Source: Symbiodinium natans
Lineage: Eukaryota; Sar; Dinophyceae; Suessiales; Symbiodiniaceae
DNA: 48,500 bases
Reading direction: 5' to 3'
Assembly (NCBI GenBank): GCA_905221605.1
Contig: CAJNDS010000058.1
Coordinates: forward strand, 708,492 to 756,991
Numbering within the stretch: position 1 is the stretch's first letter; every line of letters begins with the position of its first letter. Both the position numbers and the translations under genes were made by a program. The notes beneath the pieces were generated by a model. It saw only the letters and a program-made list of their open reading frames with translations, was not told the origin of the DNA and ran no database searches. Shown here in pieces: positions 42,035 through 48,500 of the stretch.

Positions 42035-43975
42035 TCAGGGAAAAAAAGTCCGTTGGTCAGTCACGTGGGCCGCATCTTGAACCTCCCTGACGTCGCCGCC
42101 ACAAGTGGCGTCTCCCCACACAGCCAGAGACCCGTCAGTCAACACCACAGCCACCGCCCCTTACTTCTCCAATAACCAAGGGAAAAAAGGTTAAACTTCA
42201 ATATTCCTACTAACTAAGGAAACCCAAAAAAAAGTTTAAAGTTCAGCTGTGGGAGAAGGAATAAGGCTCTGTTTGACATCTGGACCTGCTGCACGTCCCT
42301 CAGCCGCGCGGGCGCGGCAGTCGCTCCACCCCAGGCCACCACCGATCCAGTCTCCAGGATGGCCACGAAGCCAAACCTTAATCCCTGTTCCCCTAGGAAG
42401 AAAAAAAGGATCCTTTTTGTTCATATATAAGAAAGCCCATAACCCAAAAAGTAAAAAGGATCCCTGACACTGATCTAGAAACAGTGATGCTTGGATCGCC
42501 TGAACATTCTTCAGCTGACTCTGCACAGCGCTGGAATCACCCCCCACACCCGCGAAGCCCCAGGTCACCACCGATCCATCACCGAGGAGGGCAGCAAATG
42601 CAGAGGGCGTGGCTTGGATCTGCTGCACATTCTTCAGCCGATGTCGAACCAGGCTGGTGTCCCCGCCCCGGACAGAGCAGCCCCAGCTTATTACAGACCC
42701 ACCTGAGACAATGGCTGCGAAAGCGCCGCCGGAAGACTGCACATGCTTCACGCCCTTGAGCTGATCCTGTACAATGCTGCTGTCCCCGCCGAGGCCAGAT
42801 TCACCCCAAGTGACCACAGATCCGTCATCCAGGATCGCAGCAAAAGCTGCTTCAGAAGCTTGCAGCTGCCTTACGCGCTTGAGTCGACGCTGCACAGAAC
42901 GGCTGTCGCTGCCAAAGGTCGGAGAGCCCCAGGTCACCACCGATCCATCACGACTGAGGGCTGCGAAGGCTCCTTTACTCGCTTGGATGCACTGCACATT
43001 CCGAAGCTGATCCTGCACAAGGCTGCTGTCGCCACCGAAGCGTGCCGAACCCCAGGTCACCACAGATCCATCAGCCAGGATGGCAGCAAAGGCAGCAGTC
43101 GAGGCTTGAATCTCAAGCACATTCAGCAGCTTCCCCTGCACTGCACGGCTGTCGCCACCGCTTTGCGCATTGCCCCATGTCACCACAGATCCATCAGCCA
43201 GGATCGCGGCGAAAGCTTTGCTAGAAGATTGGATGTGCTGCACGTTCTTCAGCTGATCTTGGACGGCACCTCGGTAGCCCAGCAACCATATCACACTAAG
43301 GGGTGCCCTTTTCTGGGGTAGGGTTAATTTTATATAAAGGGAACCTTTCAACCAACAAAAGAGGCCAGAAGCGTGCCACTGGGCTACCAGGGCACTGCAA
43401 TCACCGCCACAGTCATGCCTGCCCCATGCAACCACAGATCCATCATCCAAGATGGCAGCGAAAGCTTCGTTACCTTGGTAGCCCAGTAACGATATTATAA
43501 TAAGGGCACCCTCTTTTTGGGTTGGTTACTTTATAAGGGAACCTTGAACCAAAAAAACGGGAAAAAGGATCCCGTACCACTGGGCTACCAAGCTACAAGA
43601 CTGAAGATGTCGCACGCTCCTCAGTCGAGCTTGCACGTGTCGGCTGTTACCACCGTAGTCGTCATGCCCCCATGTCACTACAGACGAATCCCCCAGGATT
43701 GCAGCAAAGGCTGCACCGTGTGCAAATGCCGTCGCCTTTGTTGCTAGGACTTGTACCTGAGCCGAGTGCAGCGTCATCACGTCGCCGGTCAGCAGTGCTT
43801 TCTTGATGGTGGCTGCTCCATCCAAAATTACCCCCGAAGGGCTCACGAGCCTTCCTTGTGCAACTCCCAAGGCACGCTCAGCGCGTTTCTTCAAGTGGTC
43901 AAGCTCAGCAGTCTCATCTGATTCCAATGTAACGCTCCTGCCACTCATGAGATACACGTTGACCGTAACCAGCAT
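42035..43975 (-). CDS. Ubiquitin-like N-terminus plus ten RCC1-type repeats, five exons
   Basis: Exons on the minus strand: 43597-43975, 43396-43473, 42483-43269, 42270-42376 and 42035-42159, totalling 1476 nt (491 aa plus TGA). Residues 1-70 or so (MLVTVNVYLMSGRSVTLESD...) resemble a ubiquitin-like fold with LVSPSGVIL. Then come ten repeats of about 41 residues on the pattern AFAAILADGSVVTWG...GGDSS-VQ-QLKNVQ-IQAS, a degenerate RCC1/HERC-type blade; the last two are shortened. RCC1-type propellers bind proteins or chromatin, but the target here is unknown. The start is ATG at 43973-43975; an in-frame TTG just upstream is less likely. Each intron falls where one repeat consensus would otherwise be broken, and removal restores repeat length exactly. 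The gene begins 15 bp from a telomere-like tract. It looks intact. Confidence 0.9.
42160..42269 (-). mobile_element. RCC1-gene intron 4, introner-like family II
   Basis: 110 bp between QMSN and AVAVVL of the repeat protein. In gene sense it begins GAGCCTTATTCCTTCTCC and ends GGAGAAGTAAG. The inverted ends are CCTTACTTCTCC and GGAGAAGGAATAAGG. This is a GA-AG intron, a class known in dinoflagellates. Its close relative at 3116 lies far from the gene. Confidence 0.8.
42377..42482 (-). mobile_element. RCC1-gene intron 3, introner-like
   Basis: 106 bp. GTTT starts the intron and also starts the following exon (GTTTCTAG... / ...TTAAG|GTTTGGC), as expected if a target duplication supplied the donor. 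Splicing restores IQAS-LFGFVAIL with exact repeat spacing. The interior repeats GGATCCTTTTT, a word shared with intron 1. Confidence 0.8.
43270..43395 (-). mobile_element. RCC1-gene intron 2, introner family I
   Basis: 126 bp. The ends CTGGTAGCCCAG and CTGGGCTACCGAG are inverted and flanked by the 5-bp repeat GTGCC. The first GTGCC supplies the GT donor, the element's last bases supply AG, and one GTGCC remains in the exon (DCS-AVQDQL). Confidence 0.92.
43474..43596 (-). mobile_element. RCC1-gene intron 1, introner family I
   Basis: 123 bp. The ends CTTGGTAGCCCAG and CTGGGCTACCAAG are perfect inverted repeats, with flanking GTAG/GTAA. GT comes from the flank and AG from the element. Splicing yields HLQS-CNEAFAAIL, the expected repeat. 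The interior AAGGGCACCCTCTTTTTGGG matches the copy at 28454. Confidence 0.92.
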
Positions 43976-43989
43976 GGTGCACAATCAGC

Positions 43990-44175
43990 CCCAAACCCTA
44001 AACCCTAAACCCTAAACCCTACACCCTAAACCCTACACCCTAAACCCTAAACCACCAAACCTGTCTTCACCCTCGGGGCTGGGCCTGTGGGCCTCCCGGC
44101 TTCACCGACTCGTTCCCGAAACCCTAAACCCTAAACCCTAAACCCTAAACCCTAAACCCTAAACCCTAAACCCTC
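43990..44175. repeat. CCCTAAA tracts upstream of the RCC1-repeat gene
   Basis: C-rich tracts at 43990-44052 and 44117-44175 with a 60-bp island. In gene sense they are TTTAGGG, immediately 5' of the start codon. No promoter motif is recognised; dinoflagellate promoters rarely show one. Confidence 0.9.
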
Positions 44176-44204
44176 GACCCAAACCTTCAGCTCAAAGCCC
44201 TACG

Positions 44205-44415
44205 ACAGGGGATCCGAAGTATGGCCCTGAATCTGGGTACATACCCGGTTTGGGGCGTAGAGGGCCAGTTTAGGGTGGGTCCTTGTTCGATAAGCCCTCA
44301 TATACACGCTATATATATATATACATATATATATATATCTCTGTCTATGTATATATATATATATATATATCAAGAGCCCATACTTCGGATCCCTATAAGA
44401 CAAGTAAGAACCTTA
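44205..44415. mobile_element. Diverged family VI element with TA microsatellite
   Basis: GATCCGAAGTATGGCCCTGA at the left is matched by the inverted GAGCCCATACTTCGGATCC at the right. The centre carries (TA)n at 44310-44372. Frames in it are spurious. Confidence 0.65.
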
Positions 44416-44784
44416 CTTTGGAGTAGACCCTGGAAAAAAGTATCGATATTTTGGGGATGAGTAGCTATAATAGGAACCCAGAACCAAAACAAAGTAATAA
44501 CGTGTAGTACTCCAAAACCCAGAGTCAGAACCCTACACTCGAGCACGCCGAACCTCGAACCACATCACCTCCTGCAACCCTGTCTGGGATTTTGGGCTGT
44601 GGTTTAGGGCTTATGGTTTCGGGCTTAGGGTTGAGGGTTCTAGGGTGGTATCCCCAACCCTAAGCCCTAAACCCTAAACCCTAAACAGACCTTCGGGTTG
44701 CTAGTTAAAAAACCCAGTTACACAGACCGACCTTCCGGTGCTCCACTGCAGAAGTTGGGCTTCCAGTCTTAAGCCAGCAACTGA

Positions 44785-44910
44785 TGGGGTTTAGGGTTTA
44801 GGGTTTAGGGTTTAGGGTTTAGGGTTTAGGGTTTGATTTGGGGTTTAGGGGAGCACGAGTCGCCTGGGGTTTAGGGATTCAGGGCTCTTTGGGGGGGGGG
44901 GGGGGTGCCG
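44785..44910. repeat. TTTAGGG tract and poly-G run
   Basis: Seven heptamers at 44788-44835 and a G run of about 17 at 44890-44906. An AATAAG repeat follows at 44985-45030. Confidence 0.85.
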
Positions 44911-45086
44911 GGGTGCACGTCTCTCCAGAAGATGCGAGCAACAAAATCTCGGAATTCAAGGTTTAGGAGAATGGAGAAGAATAAGGAATAAAAAGAATAA
45001 GAATAAGAATAAGAATAAGAATAAGAAAAGAGTATCATCGTAATAAGAATAGAACTAACAGAATATACGAAAATACGAATAAGCAA

Positions 45087-45185
45087 CACAGATCTTCCCC
45101 CTTATACTAACAGTCTTAAGGGACTTTTATAGGGGGATACTCTAGTCCCCATTCAGGGCTGTTAGTACAAGGGGGAACACTCCAA
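45087..45185. mobile_element. Family V element, left end decayed
   Basis: CTTCCCCCTTATACTAACAG at the left pairs with TTAGTACAAGGGGGAACACTCCAA at the right. The first 8 bp of the left end have changed and no target duplication is visible. Confidence 0.75.
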
Positions 45186-45249
45186 GTCTTGGGATTTTAG
45201 TGATTCCTTGGGGTCGGATTTTGGGAATGAGGCCCTAATTCCCTGTGTG

Positions 45250-45374
45250 AAGTAGGGAAATATTTCTTGTACCCCAAAAAGGATTATACACACTCACCAA
45301 GATTAAAAATGAACCTTATATACACTCACCAAAAAACGTTTAATTAATATAAAACCTGCTTCATATCCCTACTG
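45250..45374. mobile_element. Possible small TIR element
   Basis: AGTAGGGAAATAT at the left and ATATCCCTACT at the right are inverted. The interior has two copies of ACACTCACCAA. AT-rich and non-coding; single copy in this window. Confidence 0.45.
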
Positions 45375-45587
45375 AAAGCCAGGAAATTTTATGGTTGCTC
45401 AAAGCAATCTGTCCCCAGAGATAACCACGAGGCAAGGTCCATTTTTACTAAGGACTCTCCGTTTAGGGGACCCGGGAACCTTTAGACGACCATGATTTTC
45501 ATGTTTAGGGTTTAGGGTTTGGGGTTTATGGTTTAGGGTTTAGGGCTTATGGTATCCGGCCTTGAGGGCAGCCTGCCACGATTTTTC

Positions 45588-45922
45588 CGACCAGAAGCAT
45601 CGCATCGAACCAGTCTTCCAATCGGTTCTAGCAGCATGGCTTACTGCGAGCCTGCCCCCCTCGAGCCTACACCCGAAACCTTAAACCTTATAAACCTATA
45701 AGCCTTATAAGCCCTCTGAAAAAACTCTGTAAGCCCTAGAAATAAGCCCAGAGAGCATTTTAAATATAACAATATCAACAAGCCCAATAAACCCTACACC
45801 TTAAAGCTGCAAACCCTACACCTTAAACCCTACACAGCCACCTCCCAGCTCAAGGCAGGCTCCCTGCATGGGGTGCGCCACACACTCACTTCGAAAAGGT
45901 CAGGAGCTTCTTCTCCTGGGAC
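45588..45922 (-). other. Exon-like islands, minus strand
   Basis: The minus strand reads SQEKKLLTFS (about 45890-45922), ending at a GTGAGT donor-like site, and NRLEDWFDAMLLVG (about 45588-45628). The AT-rich DNA between them is non-coding. They may belong to the same minus-strand gene as 46118-46567. Confidence 0.35.
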
Positions 45923-46117
45923 GTGGGGTTTGGGGTTTAGGGTCTGGCGTTTGGGGTTGAGGGTTTAAGGTCTAGGGGGGGGGGGGGGTTATGTGGTGTG
46001 GGTGAGGGATCTAGACTTTACTCTCTAAACCCTAAACCCTAAGCCCTAAATCCAGTTTGGTGTAGGTGCTGTTGCGGCTTCGGGTTCTCTGGTGTTCAGG
46101 GCTTTTCAGCACATGGC

Positions 46118-46567
46118 TCAGCACCTGGGTATGGACTTCAGCACTCCTAATTCCCGACTAGGCTTCTTAGTTGCTGAGTTCATAAGCCCCAAAAAAAGTG
46201 TACACTTTCAGTTCTATAGGGGATTCTAGTATCGCAAAAAGTGTAAAGCGTGCTCACTCAGCTCCTAAGGCTTTTTCTGTACTTGTGATAGACGAGCCTG
46301 TTGAATAGAATGGGGGGGGGGGGCAGTTTGAATTATGATGCTACGGGGATTAATGCGAACAGATGGGTTTATCTTATCTTTTTCTGCAGCCGCCCCTTGG
46401 GATGATTGTGCGGCTGTAACCACAGCTGTCCTAAGGGGTTCGGGAGGAGGAGGCGTAGAAGGTATTGAAGGCAAGGGATTGATTGCGGCTCCAAAGATGC
46501 ACTTCATCACCGGTGACTCCCAAGGAAACCCAAGGGCTCCGAGGGGCAGATAGGATATGAGGCTCAT
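46118..46567 (-). CDS. Hypothetical reading frame interrupted by a family III element
   Basis: From ATG at 46565-46567 the minus strand is open, with a proline-rich and then basic stretch (MSLISYLPLGALGF..., INPRSIII). It meets a stop only in the first bases of the 104-bp element at 46166-46269. Deleting the element with one copy of its 4-bp flank AAGC continues the frame to PSRELGVLKSIPRC and TGA at 46118: 342 nt, 113 residues. A run of 13-14 C (minus strand) at 46311-46324 lies inside the frame, which is unusual for coding DNA. No family is recognised. It may be an exon rather than a whole gene. Confidence 0.35.
46166..46269. mobile_element. Small TIR element, family III, inside a reading frame
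   Basis: 104 bp with ends CTTAGTTGCTGAGT and ACTCAGCTCCTAAG, flanked by GCTT on both sides (AAGC in gene sense). It is a close copy of 32398-32500. Confidence 0.85.
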
Positions 46568-46787
46568 TGGCCACTATTTGGCCCAGGTGAGTGGGGCCCA
46601 ACAAAGTTGGTTGCGAGGTTCCGAAGGCGGCTTGCTCTTGCCTGGGTGGTGCCGTCACAGAGAGCGCGGATTCCGGACCAGGGTGTCGTGGTGCATCTCC
46701 CAGGCTCGGGCAGCTACTGATGCCCGCCAGAGGTTCTATTCGACATGCCTCACCTCATAAAGATGTTGGTACCTGCTACCTCTATCA

Positions 46788-46900
46788 CTTGGTAGCCCAG
46801 GAACCATAGTATAGTAAGGATCCCCTTATTGGCATGAATTACTTCTCGCAAGGGAACCACGAAGCCAAAAAGAACAACGGGGAACGCCTGACCTACCAAG
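46788..46900. mobile_element. Family I introner copy outside the RCC1 gene
   Basis: 113 bp with ends CTTGGTAGCCCAG and CTGACCTACCAAG, and the interior words GAACCATA, AAGGGAACC and AACGGGGAACG. It lies in the same orientation as the RCC1 introns. Beside it on the minus strand, 46753-46787 could be a short exon ending at GTGAGG. Confidence 0.85.
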
Positions 46901-47049
46901 TAACCCTATAGACTAAACCCTAAACCCTGAACCCTGAACCCTAAACCCTAAAGCCCAAACCTGCCCAAAAGGCTGCGCTCAAGCTCCACCTTCGCAGTTG
47001 GTCGAACCCGTCCTGACTTTAGACTTTGCCTTGAGAAGCCCCCAAGGCC

Positions 47050-47170
47050 AACTTGGGGTTAGGGTTTAGGGTTTAGGGTTTAGGGTTTAGGGTTTAGGGT
47101 TTAGGGTTAGGGTTGAGGGTTTAGGTTAGGGTTTAGGGTTTTTTCGGGTTCGGGTTTAGGGTTTAGGGTC
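47050..47170. repeat. TTTAGGG tract
   Basis: G-rich heptamers with TTAGGG and TTTTTTCGGG interruptions. The 47220-47560 stretch that follows is AT-rich, with a repeated phrase TCTACAAAT, and shows no gene. Confidence 0.85.
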
Positions 47171-47579
47171 TAGGGCTTCGGGTTTAAGGTTCAGAGTTTT
47201 GGGCTTCGGGGTTTAGACTCTTTGGGCACCAAGCCCCTAAACAATTTTCCGTCTCAGCCCGCCACGTAGAGGAGGCGGTTCAGGCCTTGGGAACTTTTGT
47301 GTCTTCTTTGGGAGGGTGTAGGGCTTATAGCATGACATAGAGATATAGTAGTGTGCCAATCTACAAATATACAGATGTACTATATAATACAATCATATAA
47401 GAATACCATGGTCTAAGAATCTACAAATCTACGTAGAGGTTAGGGTGGATAAAATTGGAAGGTCTGGTTGGGTTTTGGGGAGCCCCCAAAATTACACCAA
47501 ACTCCTAGACCCAAAATGCCGGTGTATGCCTCCATATGCCTCCAGGCGACAGCATTGCAGGGTGGGGCCCGCAGTTCTG

Positions 47580-47815
47580 AAGACCCTAAACCCTAAACCC
47601 GAACCCCTAAACCCTAAACCCTAAACTAAGACCGACTGAGGCACCATACTAGCCCTATTAACCCCATTAACCCGATTAACCCTAAGCCCTAAGCCCTAAG
47701 CCCTAAGCCCTAAGCCCTAAGCCCTAAGCCCTAGGCCCTAAGCCCTAAAAACCCTAAACCCCAAACCCTAAACCCTAAACCCTAAACCCCAAACCCTAAA
47801 CCCTAAATCCCCCTG
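47580..47815. repeat. CCCTAAA tracts with a (CCCTAAG)n variant block
   Basis: About ten CCCTAAG heptamers at 47682-47748 stand between CCCTAAA and CCATTAACC/CGATTAACC words. Another local variant expansion. Confidence 0.9.
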
Positions 47816-47825
47816 AGCCCCAAGC

Positions 47826-47866
47826 AGGCATCGCTCTCACCACGCTGGCGGATGAAGCCCGCGAGC
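47826..47866 (-). other. Exon-like island
   Basis: After a CTGTCAG acceptor-like end the minus strand reads LAGFIRQRGESDAC. Short and unplaced, but the strand agrees with its neighbours. Confidence 0.3.
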
Positions 47867-48257
47867 CTGACAGCATGCCGAGGGTCCGAAGTATGGGTCC
47901 CTTCATCTGCGATAAGGGTTTAGGGCTTAGGGCTTAGGGCTTGGGGTTTAGGGTTTAGGGTTTAGGGTTTAGGGTTTAGGGTTTAGGGTTAGGGGGCAGG
48001 CATATGTAACCATGACCGATGTTGGCGCTACTTAGATACATGGGGCACACATGATTTTAAGGTGCATGTAGTGAACGGAGAAGGTTTCATAGGGGAACGT
48101 AGATCACTGTCGGAACCCACAACTCTACATCTTCATCAACCCCATCTCTATTGAATGCTCTAGGGTGTCAGCCCTTCAACACAAAACCCCAACCCTAAAC
48201 CCTATACCCTAAACCCTAAACCCTCAACCCCACGTCTCTTCTGGCCCCCCCAGTGAT

Positions 48258-48314
48258 TCAGAAAGGCTGCGCGAAGGTGTGGAACTCGCCGGTGTACATG
48301 CCATTCTCCTCATT
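48258..48314 (-). other. Probable terminal exon, minus strand
   Basis: The minus strand reads NEENGMYTGEFHTFAQPF then TGA. The composition is convincingly protein-like and the island is bounded by telomere-like words. It is probably the last coding part of a minus-strand gene beyond the window. The family is not recognised. Confidence 0.4.
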
Positions 48315-48500
48315 GGGGTTCAGGGTTCAGGGCTGAGGGATAGCCCTAAACCCTAAACCCTAAACCCTAAACCCTAAACCCCAAACCCTAAATCCCAAAC
48401 CAGAAACTCTGAACCCTCCACCATGGGGTGACCTGGGACTTCCTGCAATTCTCCTAAGCCATGCGGTCTGGGGACTATGGGCCCGGCCGGCCTGAGACTG

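Noticed and set aside
42236-42470. Minus frame running from the RCC1 repeats through SLFLDQCQGSF to a stop at 42236
   Set aside because: It reads through intron 3. The spliced frame continues FVAILETGSVVAWG and onward to exon 5, matching the repeat consensus.

Overview
The window looks like nuclear DNA of a dinoflagellate, most likely a Symbiodiniaceae-type alga. Four observations point there. The TTTAGGG/CCCTAAA heptamer occurs as dozens of interstitial tracts on both strands. One gene joins a ubiquitin-like N-terminus to degenerate RCC1-type repeats, a common dinoflagellate arrangement. Introns use GC and GA as well as GT donors. All genes I can support lie on the minus strand, as in unidirectional dinoflagellate gene arrays. 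The organism call is inference from recalled family knowledge; no search was possible. No rRNA, tRNA, CRISPR array or bacterial operon was seen.

The most important reading is that the 'junk' between telomere-like tracts holds exons. Most islands are 24-100 bp, GC-rich and flanked by (CCCTAAA)n or (TTTAGGG)n. On the minus strand many can be joined in order, in frame, into two LOV-type PAS-domain genes: PAS-B (15322 down to 6951, nine exons placed) and PAS-A (28793 down to a stop at 21481, eight exons placed). Their introns are filled with telomere-like repeats and small inverted-repeat elements.

Layout: 1-6.9 kb, telomere-repeat arrays, three or four small terminal-inverted-repeat (TIR) elements and a few unplaced exon-like islands. 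6.95-15.3 kb, PAS-B. 15.4-20 kb, islands that could be its upstream exons. 21.5-29.0 kb, PAS-A. 29-38 kb, further minus-strand exon-like islands of one or more unidentified genes, with the longest pure TTTAGGG arrays. 39.7-41.3 kb, a 1.56-kb TIR element with internal tandem repeats. 42.0-44.0 kb, an RCC1-repeat gene in five exons (491 aa). 44-48.5 kb, telomere-like tracts, small elements, one interrupted reading frame and exon-like islands at the right edge.

The second theme is introner-like DNA. Three of the four RCC1 introns, and probably the fourth, are 106-126-bp elements whose removal restores the repeat consensus exactly. Two are near-copies ending in CTTGGTAGCCCAG-type inverted repeats, and further copies lie at 28.5 and 46.8 kb. 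Several other families of about 95-190 bp recur, with 4-, 8- or 15-bp flanking duplications. One has a telomere-repeat tract inserted at its centre in two of three copies.
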